Assembly (NCBI GenBank): GCA_037953625.1
Contig: CM075651.1
Coordinates: forward strand, 163,937,501-164,001,500
Length of the DNA: 64,000 nucleotides
Source of the DNA: Crotalaria pallida
Lineage: Eukaryota > Streptophyta > Magnoliopsida > Fabales > Fabaceae
Direction of reading: 5' to 3'
The notes under the pieces were generated by a model. It was not told the origin of the DNA. It saw only the letters and a list, made by a program, of their open reading frames with translations, and searched no databases. The translations under genes were made by a program, and so were the position numbers. Each line of letters starts with the position of its first letter. Within the stretch, counting starts at the first letter, position 1. This document shows positions 12,949 to 25,322 of this stretch, in pieces.

Positions 12949-13995
12949 AGATGATGTTTGGACCCAAAATTGGTTCAATGAGTTGGTTAGAAAATGATTT
13001 GGCCAAAGGTGGGCCTAACGGGATGGGGGAGGGTATTTTGACCACCCATTCTCAACTTTATATATCCTGTTATAAATACAAAATTTCTAAAATATCCCCA
13101 AATTAAAAAAATCCCCATCCCTTTCCTCCCATCCCACCCCTCTCTCTTCTTGCACCTACCCCACCACGCCATCACACTTTAGCATAGAGTGTTGGTCAGC
13201 TGTTAGTTATCGCCACCCATTTGTTTCCGTTCATATGAGATATTCATTCTTCTCTTCTCTCTTCTCTTTTTCAAGGTACGAATTCATAACTTTAAAATTT
13301 AGGATTTTAGGGGTTGTGACTGAGATCACAATTGGAAAAATACTGGTCGTGACTAGGATTACGACCCAAACTTAAAAAACTAACAATGTTTAAATCATGA
13401 CCCAAGACATGACCTAACCTTAAAATTATCTTATTTGATGGGTTTGGAACATGATCGCGACCCAAGAAAAAAATATAGGTCTTGAGGCTTGTTCCCACCT
13501 ACCATTTTTTTTGCTAAGAACTATATTTCCATATCCTCGATCATATCCTATGAACCCAACGAACCATCTATCACGAGAGCAAAGCATTTATGTTGAATTA
13601 AATCCAAATAAAAGTGAACAACAATGGTGAGGAAATTTTTTTAAAATCTATTCTAGGTCATGAACATCCTCATGATCCTAACTTTTTATCTAGTTGTGAG
13701 CTTTGTCACCACCATGCACTACGGTGGGAAGGGGTGAGGTGAGGGTGGGATGACAGTGGAAGGGGTGGGGTGGGGGTGGCTTTGGAAAGGGATGGAGAGT
13801 TGGACTTTTTTTGGGAAAGGGTATTTTGGTATTTAAAAAAAAGTTGGGTGCATAAAGTTGAAAAGGGAGTGTTAAAATAATCAATTGGATGATTTTTGGT
13901 TCAATGTTGGACCAATAGGATTTATAGTTCATAGTGGGCCCCAAGTTGGTTGAATTACATGATGACTGGGCCCAAAGTTTGTCCAGTGAAATGAT
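12949..13995. repeat. Large degenerate inverted repeat
   Basis: Left-arm phrases (ccatccctttcctcccat, tctcaactttatat) recur as complement in the right arm near 13720-13870. The middle has several 'gatcacgacccaa'-type words. The open frames on the minus strand here are proline- or tryptophan-rich low-complexity readings of the arms and are not credible genes. It may be a long-TIR Mutator-like foldback; ends and target duplication were not resolved. Confidence 0.4.
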
Positions 13996-14242
13996 GTTTG
14001 TCAAAAGGTTGTTTTAGTCTTATTTATAAGTTATTTTTTCCTTTACTCATTAACGTGAAACAATACATTATTTGCGAAATTTCCAATGCAAATATTAAAA
14101 TAGCTTTTAAAAAATTAAGAAATGTAACTACCCTTTTTGCTCTATGTGATATACATGGTTAAGTATGATATATAAATAAGATTAGAGGGATAGTTGTTTG
14201 GATTAATGAACCTAACTAATATGAATTAGAGTTTAATAGATG

Positions 14243-14375
14243 TGCACTGACGATGTAATTTTGTTTTACATTATCAATCTATTATCCACCATGCACTTGT
14301 ATTGCTTTTATCTGAAAGTCAATAATCATAAAAACATAAATATTGAACGATGTAACAAACCTTTACACTAACATA
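14243..14375. repeat. Short hairpin MITE, family D copy 1
   Basis: Starts 'tgcactgacgatgtaa', ends 'caaacctttacac', with 'atccaccatgcac..tgtatt' inside. The same design occurs at about 51979-52112 and, best preserved, at 58114-58260. Confidence 0.6.
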
Positions 14376-14942
14376 AACCTCATTTTATGCATGAAGCGAT
14401 ATGACGAAATATAATTTCGTTGTCCTTGAACCTACTTAATATTAATAAACCTCATTTTATGCATGAAGGGATACGGCCAAACATAATTTTGTAAATGTCC
14501 CATGCTAAGTCACAAAACCATATGAACTAATAAAGGAAATGAGTTGCTTAATACATCAGAATATGATGTTTTTTTTTTAATTTTATAAAACTTTATTTAT
14601 TTGGGTAATGTTTTTAACATATAACCAATGACACACTAAAAAAATCCATAAAATACTCCATTTCATCCTAATATAATCTTCTCTTAGGAAAATTCATTGG
14701 AATTAACAAATGTAAATAATATTATTGTTGGTACTTGGCAGCACTAGAAATGTAAAATTTTTATATACATTTTTCAATATTATCTTTATAATTATTTTTG
14801 GGAAGCTAAACAATTGTGAGTAAATGAGAATATTTGAAAAAAAAATTAATTAATGACATTAAAAAATTGAAAATGAGATTATAAATAAGATTAAAAAAAA
14901 TTATACTAGAAACTTATACTCTAAAAATCGAATGGAATATTT

Positions 14943-15131
14943 TTTTTTTGTGTACACCAATTCGTATCCCGATCTGATTTATCCAGAATTTGACTCATCC
15001 GGTCCGACCCAACTGAGCTCGCACTAAGCGGTGGGGGTCTCTCGCAGCGGGGGTTACTCCATATCCAAGACTTGAACTCGAGACCAGTTAGTTAAGGAAC
15101 CAAGTTAGCGACCAACCCGACGTTGGTATGA
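14943..15131 (-). mobile_element. tRNA-derived SINE, reverse orientation
   Basis: Read on the minus strand it has an A-box-like GGTCGCTAACTTGG, a B-box-like GAGTTCAAGTC and an A-rich tail, seen as poly-T on the plus strand near 14941. Imperfect flanking repeats AATGGAATATTT and AATGAAATATTT lie on both sides. Pol III promoter boxes, a tail and target duplications define plant SINEs. Confidence 0.75.
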
Positions 15132-15412
15132 ATGAAATATTTCTAACATTGAGGGGAGTATTAAATATTATATAATAAACTAGTTGTGATCCTAAAATGT
15201 CCGGGTTTTGGCTGTTGCAAAGATTTCATCCTTTTGGGATATTTTCTTGAAGCACGAAACAATGATTAACCCCCGATATGGTGATGGCATGAAACACTGT
15301 TAGATCCGGGTGACGGTGGGTCCTGACACGAAGAGATGGGTTGCCGGTTGCGTTAGGTGGCAATGGGCCGAGGGGTGGTGGCCGGTGGGGTGAGGCTATT
15401 AAGAGTGAAGAT

Positions 15413-16560
15413 GGGTTTTAATTTATTGACTCCCCACTTAATTACTTATTTTTTTTGCCGAAACTCAAAATTGCCTTATTTTTTTTGGTTTTATGCGTGC
15501 AATTTTTGTGATGTTCGCTGGCGAGTACACGTTTTTTGTGATGTTTGCTTGTTTTTCCATATGCTAGCTCTCTCGGCAGTCAGCTAGCTCTCTTGGGGAT
15601 CAGCTAGCTTGTAAAGTCCTATTTTTAAAAGTCCTATTACAAGTTAGCTGACCCCCGAGAGAGCTAGTGAAAAGTCCTATTTTTAAAGCTAGCTCTCGTG
15701 GGTCAGTTAGCTTGTAAAAATTACAAGTTAGTTGACCCACGAGAGAGCTAGCTAGCTGAGGGGTCAGCAATTTTGTAAAATTACAAGCTAGCTGACCCCC
15801 GAGAGAGATAGTGAAAAATCCTATTTTTAAAGCTAGCTCTCTCGGGGGTCAGTTAGATTGTAAAAATTACAAGTTAGTTGACCCCTGAGAGAGCTAGCTA
15901 GCTGAGGGGTCAGTGAGCTTTGTAAAATTACAAGCTAGCTAACCCCCCGGGAGAGCTAGTGAAAAATCGTTTAAATGAGGTTTGTAATACTGAGGAAAAA
16001 ATCTAAATAATTATGGTTTGTTTTTGCAATAGCCTATAATTCTGGTTGTGTTTATCTTCTCCATCCACAATAGCCCATTACACAATATGGCTTCTGTTCC
16101 TCTGTTGCTATTTTTTGTTGGGTTTATGGTTGGCTTGTTGGGGTCAGCGAGGTGCATAATATTTACACTGTCGCGAGGGTGTAAGCGAGCATTCGAAGAA
16201 AGCAAAAAAAAAAAAACTCGCTAAGGGTCCAGCAAGCACACATATTTTTCATTCACGCTGGGGCCAGCGAGCAACATAAAAACAAAAAAAAAATATTGTT
16301 CGCTGGGGATCAGCGAGCTGTGTAAACCCCTGAATGAGCTACTCTGACGTATAAAATCATTGGGCTCGCTCCAGGGTCAGCGAGCTGTGTAAATTTACAC
16401 AGCTCGCTGACCCACCAGCGAGCAGTATTTTTTTTTTGTTTTTATGTTGCTCGCTGGCCCCCAGCGTGAGTGACAAATTCCCAAAAAAAAAGGCAATTTT
16501 GGGTTTTGGCAAAAAAATGGGTCAAATGATTAAGTAGGGGGGTCAATAAATTAAAACCCA
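15413..16560. mobile_element. Foldback element built of short palindromes
   Basis: A 1148-bp element with 8-bp duplication GTGAAGAT (15405-15412 and 16561-16568). TIRs are long: GGGTTTTAATTTATTGAC followed by CCCC, a T-rich stretch with GCC(A/G)AAAC, and CAAAATTGCC. Inside are two palindromic word sets: (i) GCTAGCTCTC...GGGTCAGCTAGC units, alternately direct and complemented, from about 15560 to 15960; (ii) GCTCGCTG...CAGCGAGC units from about 16135 to 16470, the best being 'agctgtgtaaatttacacagct'. No transposase. Open frames crossing it are non-coding. Similar design to 36663-37115. Confidence 0.8.
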
Positions 16561-16568
16561 GTGAAGAT

Positions 16569-19500
16569 TCACTTGATAAACTGTTTAAACTGCGAATTTA
16601 AGTATTCCATTAAAAAAATATTGAGAGACTTAAGTGTCAATAAAAAAATATTGAAGGACTAAAAGTGAATTTTCATATTTTGAGGGACTAAAATGTCTTA
16701 TCTAAACAAGATGAGAGACCAAAGGGATACTTCACTCCGTTATTAGAAAAATGAGAAGAGATAAGATAGATTTGGTTATAAGAGAGTCAACAAAATGAGA
16801 GATGAAAAAAAAAGTCTAACCATTTGGTTGTATGAAAATTATTAAAACTCTCCTGTTTTTTAAACCTTGTATTTCTAATATATATGAATATGTTTTTGTC
16901 TACTAAAATCTGACACAATATGTTAAAGTGTACATATTAAAAAAAAAAAAAAACTTAGCATACATTAGCAAATTCCTACCTATTGAAAAAAACATTTTTT
17001 TTTTCCGGTGAACTGAAAAAAACATTTTACATATGTTAATAAACCCGATAATATATTAAAAGGAGGGATTTAATCAATTAGTTGAAGTTAGCTACGGTAT
17101 TTTAATTGCGTCTGAGGAAAATTTCAGTATCAGAATGTCAATTACGAGTAGCAATTATTTTATGTTGTCAGTTTCACATGCTAAAGGTAGACTTTAAATG
17201 CTGACGCTAATTATTGCTTGGTTAAATATAATTTGTATTATTGAATTTTGAGGTTGTTTTGTTATATATATGCTTTGTTTTTTTTTTTTCAATTGTCTCC
17301 AAAGTCATTTTCGGTTCACAAACACTTTTGCTTTTAATTCCAATTAAATCTTGCTAACATGTCTTACTGAAATCCCAATCAACCATTACATGTGGTGATA
17401 CATGTTATCACATGAATTTTTTTTTAATATTTAATTAAGATGAAATATATGACAAAATTATCCCAAACTTAAATAACGAAAAACTTAATAAAGCCTTTTT
17501 TGTCACTGCATATGCATTTCATAGTAAAAAAAATCCAAAAACTTCGATCAACAACCAAGGTTTTATTCATGTTAATAAGGATGATTATATGTTTTAAATT
17601 GTTTTGTACTATGAAATGTACTTTAGTGAATAATAAAGTTTTCAATAAATGTTTTGTCGTTATAGTTTATGAATCATTCGGCCATATATTTCTGAATTAA
17701 ATAATAAAAAAATACACATATTGTGTTGTCACGTGTGATGGATGACTAGAATCCCGATAAAATACATAAGCAAAATTTTATTGAAATTAGAAGCAATGAT
17801 ATATGACAAATTGTAAGTGATAACATTAAAAAAATAGAAATAAGTTATGGGACAAAACAATTTAAAGTTCAAGAAGAGAAACATATTTAAGTCATTATTG
17901 ATCAATTTGTCCTTTGCTAAAGGCAGAAGCTATGTCTGTCCTGGTATGTGAATTTGTGTATACTATTCATATTGTTGCGAAAAAGAATACAATTCTATTT
18001 TCCATTACTGTCAGACTTAATATTCATACTGATCATGAAACAGTTCCATATTCTTTGGCAAGACCCCTCTTACTGTGGCAATAGCAACAAAGAAGTTATG
18101 TTATGCCTTAGCAAGCTTTCTTTGATTCCATATTCTTTGACTTCCTCACAATATAAAGTTCATTATTTCATAATATTATGTTACCGGTCCAAATGAACCA
18201 AATCCAAAAAGAGTTCAATCCATCTTCAGACAAATCTTTGTTTTGAAAGGGTTAAAAAAAAGGCAAGCCTTGAAAATAATTTCTCTATTCTTCCGATCCC
18301 ATTTCTATCCACTACTTTCACCTATAATCACGGATCCATGAGTTTTTTTTTTGTTGCCCATCCAAATTGGTTGGACTGAGGGCTAATATTATCTTATCTG
18401 AGCCATGTCCACACAATAGAACCGTTGTGGATTGTTGAATAAGTATATGGTTGTTGACTTATATGGAGATTAATGTTGACTTAGCAAAATTGTGCCTACA
18501 TAACCCTATACAGTAATCTCCTTCTTGCATCACCGGCCTACGTCTTTAACTTCCACTAATTGACAATGATGTGTTGATTGTTTATTGGCTGTGCATTTGA
18601 ATTTGGACTAATATTGTGTTAACTTCAATTCATATCAAAATATCACGCTATTTAGATGTGAACTCAAAATGATATAATTGTTTAACCTAGCTATGCTTGA
18701 AGTCTAACAAGGGGCTGATGTAATTGTTGATTGCTAGCTATACACGCAACTAGCAGCGTAAATAATGATCTCACATGGATCAATCAACTGCAGCTAAATT
18801 TTGAAATTTCTGATCAAGTCTAATCCTGCCTTAGCTTTAATAAAGTTCTACTATTATGGATGCTTTTTTTAACGATATTTTAGGTGAATTGGATCATGTG
18901 ATTCAGGTTTATTTAGGGCAGAGTTTAAGATCTTGTATGTATGCGCACGCTTGATGAAGAGGTATATTTACTGATAACTTATCAATAATATCTTCATATC
19001 AAATACTGTATGAGATATTTCAATTCTTTGATTAATCATATGGATATTGATTGCCATTTTATAGATCAGAGAGAACCGGGTTTTTTTTTTTTTTTTTTTT
19101 TAAAGTTAAATAATTCATGTCAAGTCACTGGACCAACTGGCTGAGATGCTAATTTTTTTTTTTTTTTTTTAAACATGATATGCTAATGTTCATAAAAAAA
19201 AAACATGATATGCTAATACTCCGTCAGTCGTTAGACATAAATGCTAAATATTAGGTAGTGAGAGTGTTTTAGTCATTCTTATAAGTATTTAGTCTAATTT
19301 TTAATAACATTAATTATTTCTTTTTCATTTAGTTAATATTTTTTAGAGTATCAATAATAATTTTATTGTAAAAAAATATATAAAATATTATTAATTAGAA
19401 TCACCAACCATATTTTTTTTGATAAGATATCCCTAATTATATTAACTAAGTTTTTTAATTCATATACAAGTCTATTCTTAACCATATTTACCAGCTGTTT

Positions 19501-19697
19501 CCAAATTCAATTATCTTAGTCGAGAACTTTGGATATATATTTACTCCTAACCTTCGGGGGAGTATTACATATTTAATCATTTATATCGAAATCTAAAAGT
19601 TGAAGTTTGTTGTTTTTACTGTTTCTATAACAAAAATTACTTTTTCCATTTGTAGTTTTAATTAAGCATTTTTATTTTTATTTTGTTTCATATATTT
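16569..19697. other. AT-rich spacer, no gene
   Basis: About 3.1 kb without a recognised gene; short frames near 17500 and 17948 have no domain and AT-driven composition. A segment at about 18090-18190 ('ccatattctttgacttcctcac', 'aaagttcattatttcat') resembles about 24315-24375 upstream of CK2. Poly-T tracts lie at 19081-19102 and 19153-19170. Confidence 0.55.
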
Positions 19698-19713
19698 ATT
19701 AAGATTAATGAGT

Positions 19714-20381
19714 AAAGTTGGTTGATAATCTAATCCTAGTTTGAGGAGAGAGAGACTCGGCTTCTCTCTTCCTCAATCTTCTTCTCTTCTCTTCTCCGTT
19801 TTCCTCTCTTTTGTGATAGCGGTAGAAGGGGAGGGAGAATCCTTTTGGTTGGTGTGGGGGTTTTTTTCTCTCCCAGTTATATCTGAGTTAAATAAATAAA
19901 TTTTGCCTTTGTGCAAGTGTGTGGTTTTTCTTGTCCCAGTTTCATCTGGGTTTTGTTTTTGTGTGCTTGAGTCTGGGAAGACTTTTTATTTGTCCAGATC
20001 TGATGATGACCTTCCTTTCTTCTCCAATAACTAGAAGACTGATATTCGGGACAGTTTTTCCCTTCCAGATCTCTGTCTTCTCTTCTGTCCAGTGGCTCTA
20101 CCTCCTCAGATTTGAGATTCTTTGTCGCCTAACTGTGCTTACTTCCGGCATTGATGAGATAGTTATCTTGGAAACAAAGGCTGTTGAATCTCTTGTTACA
20201 GTTCGAAGCTAGATGTTGATGATGATCCTGATCCACAGGGAGTTTGCTGTTATGGCTGAGTATATAGTCTTTTTTAGCAATCTTTATTGTATGAAAAATA
20301 TGTGCTTTGTTATTGTACTGTTGGATCTACTTGTACTCTTTTCTGTTATGGAATGAATTACATATTTTCCTTTCAAAAAAA
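19714..20381 (+). mobile_element. 668-bp non-autonomous LINE-like retroposon
   Basis: Perfect 16-bp target duplication ATTAAGATTAATGAGT at 19698-19713 and 20382-20397. The right end is a 3' tail 'ttcctttc' plus A's, preceded by 'ttctgttatggaatgaatta', which resembles plant L1-type LINE 3' UTRs. The left part is a CT-rich leader. The 97-codon frame at 19919-20212 shows no reverse transcriptase or other domain. The long duplication and A-tail show target-primed reverse transcription; a retroposed cellular mRNA is the alternative. Confidence 0.75.
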
Positions 20382-20423
20382 ATTAAGATTAATGAGTGTG
20401 TATTGAAAATTTTAAGTTTTTTA

Positions 20424-20826
20424 CTCCCTCCGTCCCATTATCTTGGTAAAAGTCAACGAAGTCAACAAAAATAAGAAAATATCTTTTTGATACAATGTCT
20501 GATTCGATTTTCAAAATCAAATATAATGTATGATTACAAATTTCAATCACACAACTTTCCATAATTATAATTAATACATATTTGAATATATAATAAAAAT
20601 TGGATGTAATAATATATTTAGTGGATTTAATAATAATAATTGAAAAATTATTGGATCATCAAATTTTCTTTTTTTGGTAATTAATTGTATCTTTCCTTAC
20701 TTATTCAATCATGAATCAATCATGAATATAATATACAATCTTTAAGATTTTTCATTTATTATTTTTACTTTGATTTGGGACAAAAAAAAATACATTTTTT
20801 TTACCAAGATAATGGGACGGAGGGAG
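20424..20826. repeat. Stowaway-like MITE
   Basis: A 403-bp element with TA on both sides. TIRs are CTCCCTCCGTCCCATTATCT and its exact complement at the right end, followed by 'tggtaaaa'/'ttaccaag'. This is the best-preserved MITE pair of ends in the window. Confidence 0.9.
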
Positions 20827-21229
20827 TACATTACATCATTCACCATTTATTTGTATTACTTTCTCTGATCTTAATATAATCACTTCTTAGGAAATTCTTT
20901 TTTTATCTTTTTTACAAGTTACTATTCCAAATTTCAATAGTATTTTTATTTATTAAATACTTTTAAAAATCCAAATAATAATTATATAGACAATTTAAAA
21001 AAGTATATCGATCAAATATTATTAATTTTAATATTATTAACAATATTAACGAATTTTATTAATTTCCTTAATTTTTTTAAAAATTATATTAAAGACAGGA
21101 GGTTTATCACATGAGACATTTTTTTTAAGCAATGTGCTAACTATTCAATGAGACAATTACTAAAGTTCGATGCTATGCGTTAGGGCGTGTCTATACGAAC
21201 ATATTATTTCAATAAAGAATATAATTTTA

Positions 21230-22528
21230 TTTTGGTTTAAATGCCCTTTTAGACCTTTAATTTTTATTGATTTGGTAAATTTAATCTTTGTATTTTTTTT
21301 TTAATTTTGTATGTTCATCAAATTTTTATATTTGATAACCTTATTAGTCCCTTCCTGCAAAGTTAGACTAATGACATTCAGGTCCGATCCTAACCTATTT
21401 TGGGCCCTAGGGCGAGAAAGAATTTGGGACCCCAAATTCATAAAAATAAATTAATTAAAAATGTAATATATATAGTATAATCAATTAAAACAATGACAAC
21501 AATCAATAATAAAACTAGTTATTAAAAAAATAAGATTTGAAATAAAATAAAAAGTTTTCATGTAAAGAGGTAATAAAAAAAATTTATGTTGGGTTGCAAA
21601 AGTAAAGTTCATTACTTCATTTATTTATAAATTAAGTGAGCAAATGAAAAAAACAAATTAAAGTTTTATTCTAAAAATCATTATGGTTAAGAAATAAAAA
21701 AAAACTTGTAACTATTAATTTTTTTTTCAAAAATAAATATACTATTAAAAAATTATGGACCTCTGAATTTTTTGAGTCCAGGGCGACCGCCCTCGTCGCC
21801 CTCCCTCAGGACTGGCACTGATGACATTAATATAGTTAATAGAGTGGGACACATTCACATAAACCTATATGAAATTTTAATATTTATTTTAAAATCTAAA
21901 AATAAAAATATTTAAAATATTACTCATATGTTTCTATTTATATGTCATACTTCACTAAAACACAAGGATCATCAAAATAGTTAGTTAATTCCTTGTTTTC
22001 AAATATTTTTTTTAATCAATTTTACATTATTACATATTTTACTTGCATTACTCTAAATTGAAAATAAATGTTTTGAGACTAATGAGAACAATTATTTAAT
22101 ATGAGTAATTTTGGAAAAAAAATTAAACACCTTTTAAAAAATATAAAGTGACATGTATATAAGAATAAACAGTTCTTGTAACATGTGACCTACAAATAGG
22201 AACAAAAAAGTATTTAAAATAATAAAAAATTATTAAAAATCAGGAAAAAAAAAGAAATTACATAATTCTTTAACTAGATTTATATGGAATTTTTTTTTTC
22301 TAATTTTTAAAAATATTTTAATATTAATACAAAATTCCATGTAACCTTTTGCAATTGTGACATGTCTCATCATTAATCACATCAGCATAATTACTCTTAA
22401 TTTGGACGATGGACCAAAGTTAGAAAATGTAGAAATTTGAGTGACTTAATTCGGCAAAAAAAATATCTAAAGGGACTAAATTTACTAAATCAATAAAATT
22501 AGGGATTATGAATCCATTCAACCTTAAA
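21230..22528. repeat. Foldback element interrupted by a hAT MITE
   Basis: The left end 'ttttattgatttggtaaattta' type sequence pairs with a complementary right end near 22475-22505 ('aaatttactaaatcaataaaa'). Between them sits the hAT-type MITE 21379-21820, so the foldback element is older. Interior otherwise AT-rich. Confidence 0.55.
21379..21820. mobile_element. hAT-type MITE, nested
   Basis: A 442-bp element with 8-bp duplication ATGACATT (21371-21378 and 21821-21828). Ends are CAGGTCCGATCCTAA and TCAGGACTGGCACTG, imperfect inverted repeats. Subterminal words 'gggccctagggcg' and 'agggcgaccgccctcg'. No coding capacity. Confidence 0.82.
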
Positions 22529-22532
22529 TGAT

Positions 22533-22803
22533 ATTCCCTTTGTCCCTAAATTACTCATTTGACACTTTTATTTTATCCCTATTTATAAGATTTTTTACCA
22601 ATTTTCAATGATCATTAATTACTTTTTTCCACAAACACCCTTATTTATTTAACACTTTTTAGATTCCCAATAAAATTAGTAGGGGTAGTTTTGATAATGC
22701 ATATAAAAAATTCACATTTTCAATACAATTAATTAAATTATTCCACTTTCTTAATAAACGCAAAACCCTTCTAAAAAATCTTATATTCAGGAATGGAGGG
22801 AGT
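22533..22803. repeat. Stowaway-like MITE, family C
   Basis: Left 'cctttgtccctaaatta', right 'ttcaggaatggagggag' followed by TA; interior as in the family C copies. Confidence 0.7.
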
Positions 22804-22863
22804 ATTTTAGATTCACCTTATGTCTGCTCACTAATCCACACGACATCTTATAGTTATAAAAAA

Positions 22864-23022
22864 AGGGTTTTGCTAACAAGTGCCCAAAGGTTTCTAAAAG
22901 TAGAAAAAATGCATTAAGTTAATATCATCTTCTCTCTCGAAAACCCCAAAAGCTACATTTTCCAATACTTATTTACTATACTTGATTGCTTAACAAATGC
23001 CCTAAGAACACTTGTTAGCATT
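22864..23022. repeat. Short MITE with TTTTGCTAACAAG end
   Basis: Left 'ttttgctaacaagtgccc', right 'acttgttagcattttcc'. A related piece lies in CK2 intron 1 near 25833-25955. TIR-like ends with no coding content. Confidence 0.55.
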
Positions 23023-23160
23023 TTCCATGTCACCTCATCAAAGATTATTGCATTATCAGGAATCATCCTCAAATTCCTTCGGCCAATTGCCACTGGGCAA
23101 TGCACTTCGATTTCGTCACCCTCACAATTAATACTCTTGGTTTGTACTTTAAAAAATATA

Positions 23161-23434
23161 CTACCTCCGTCCCTAATTATAAGGCTCTTTTGGGAGATTT
23201 CACGTCCATTAAAAAAATAAAATATTTTATTTAATTGTATTGAAAATGTGAAGTTTTGATATGTATTTTCAAAATTACCCCTATTAATATTATTAGGAAT
23301 CTAAAAGGTGTTAAATAAATAGGGGTGTTTGTGAAAAAAAAAATAATTAATGCTCATTAAAAATTGGTAAAAGGCCTTATAAATAGAGACAAAATAAAAG
23401 TGTTAAAGGACCTTATAATTAGGAACGGAAGGAG
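23161..23434. repeat. Stowaway-like MITE
   Basis: A 274-bp element between TA dinucleotides. Left 'ctacctccgtccctaatta', right 'taattaggaacggaaggag'. Confidence 0.8.
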
Positions 23435-23458
23435 TATATATTTTTGGTTTGTAGAGTA

Positions 23459-23733
23459 CTCCCTCCAATCTTATTATTTATAAGACTCTTAGTGTTTTTC
23501 ATTTCTATTAAGGAAAGTAGATAAATTTGTTAGTGGCATTGAAAATGTATAAATTTGATATACTTTTTCAAAACTAACCCTATAATTATTATTGGAACTC
23601 TAGAAAATGTTCACTTTATATGAGTGTTTGTGAAAAGAAGTAATTAAATGCTATTGAAAATTGAAAAATGATCTTATAAGTAGGACCAAAACAAAAACCT
23701 CAACGGGGTCTTATAAACAAAAGAGGAGGGAGG
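23459..23733. repeat. Stowaway-like MITE, family C
   Basis: Left 'ctccctccaatcttatta', right 'cttataaacaaaagagg' type end with gggagg; interior shares 'aagtagataaatttgttagtg' with 31615-31886. Confidence 0.75.
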
Positions 23734-23749
23734 TAGTATTAGTTATCAA

Positions 23750-24271
23750 TAGTGCTGACAATTAGGGCGGATGCCCATGGGCCCCACCAGCCCGCCCTAC
23801 ATTTTTTGTGGGCATGCCATCATTTTTTAGCCCACTTTTTGAATGGGCCCCGCCCGCCATGCCCATTTATTCTGTCGGGCCGCCCGCCCATTATTTAGTT
23901 TTTTTAAAAAATAAAAATTAGGAGCTACACAATTAGAAGTCGCTATACATCTTTTTTCGAGTATCAAACTTTATTATTATGTTTGTATGAATTTTGAGTG
24001 TGAACATTTTATATGTTGTGCAATCTTAGTCTACATTTTATGAATTTTGAAGATAGAATATATGATTTTTTTTTATGTCAAAAAAATAAATATATGATTT
24101 TTTTTTATTTAATTGGACCGCCCATGGGCATGCCCTGCCCGCATTTAGGGCGGGCAGGGCATGGATTTTACGCCCAAAATATTATAATGGGCGGGCGGGC
24201 ATGCCCGCAAAAAAGCGGGCTTTTGATGGGCATGGGCAATGCCCGCCCGCCCGCCCGAATTGCCACCACTA
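23750..24271. mobile_element. hAT-type MITE with GGGCGG-rich ends
   Basis: A 522-bp element with 8-bp duplication GTTATCAA (23742-23749 and 24272-24279). Ends are TAGTGCTGACAATTAGGGCG and, complemented, TAGTGGTGGCAATTCGGGCG. Subterminal GCCCGCCC/GGGCATGCCC palindromes frame an AT-rich core. The 94-codon frame at 24013-24297 runs through it and is not a gene. Confidence 0.88.
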
Positions 24272-24279
24272 GTTATCAA

Positions 24280-25322
24280 ATACAGTTTTGGCATTGAAAG
24301 CTTTTTATGCATGGTCCCATATTCTTGGACTTCATCCCATTACAAAGTTCACTGGTTCATGATGATATGTTATCATAAGTCATGAGAAAGAACAAATTCC
24401 AAAAAAAAGGAAAAATGTACAATATAATAATCATGACTTCATGATGCTCTATCCAAAGGAAGCATATAAAATTTGATTGACTTATTGCATTATTATCAAA
24501 CATACTTACTTTTTTGGTTTGTACTGGTGGTGTATGTTTATAAAAAGGTTCCTTCTATTCTTTGTTTCCACTCTTTTAAATGATCACACAATAAAGTTCA
24601 TAACTGTTTCCATTTTCAGACAGCTGCTCGGGTCAGTTTCAAAATCTCAACTTGTATTATTTTACTTTCTTTTTTTTTTTTAAAAAATATTTTATGATTA
24701 ATTATGCTTTGTTGATTTGATTTCTAATCTCTTTCTGGAACCTGGTTTGAAGTATTTTTTAAATGCATTCTTCAGTCTTCACTGCGGAGGTTTCTCTTTT
24801 GTTTGGCTTGATTTACCTCACTTACCTTTTTTGCTTCAGAGGCAAGTTTCTCTATAATCATTTTTGCTTATTTTTTTTTCTTTTTATCCGATAGTATCAA
24901 ACTATAGTTACGTTATCAGATTCTCTTCTTAACCATGCGTATCGTGTATTGAATTCACCATACAACATATCAGGTACCAAATTCATCTTAAAGAAAATGC
25001 AGTAAAAGTAATACAAAAAGTGTATATCAATATATATAAACCATGTACCGGTACCTGTACCACGTCTTTGGCTGGTAACTAAGCTATGTCCCCAAATAAG
25101 TTTCCAGTTTCTGGTATTAAGATTATTATTTAAATACCCTTAGCTTCTTTGTATGCTCCAGCTCTGACTTGAACTACTTTTGCTTGTCTAATAAATAATA
25201 TAATTCTTTGCATGGAAGAAATTAACTAGAGTATGTATGTATATGTGTTTCAATTTTTCCTGTTCCACTATACATATAGGCGGAGCTCTAGTTTTTCGGT
25301 GACCTTTGATTTGAGACCAAAG
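24280..25322 (+). promoter_or_regulatory. CK2 upstream region and leader
   Basis: No gene. The stretch before CK2 has a probable UTR-intron acceptor at 25278-25279 ('catatag') and then 'gacctttgatttgagaccaaag' type leader similar to CK1. An in-frame ATG at 25233 lies before this acceptor and is probably intronic. The long CT tract of CK1 is absent. Promoter elements cannot be assigned with confidence. Confidence 0.45.

Noticed and set aside
12987..14004. Several minus-strand frames of 62-104 codons
   Set aside because: They are low-complexity readings of an inverted repeat and have no conserved motif.
15560..16470. CRISPR-like regular repeats
   Set aside because: The units alternate in orientation, vary in length and lie inside a transposon TIR pair in a plant nuclear genome.
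19919..20212. 97-codon frame inside the 668-bp retroposon
   Set aside because: No retrotransposon domain; the frame is hydrophobic by base composition.
25233..25322. Upstream in-frame ATG for CK2
   Set aside because: It precedes a probable UTR-intron acceptor, and CK1 and the family start at the MGIKTIEL/MAIKTIEL position.
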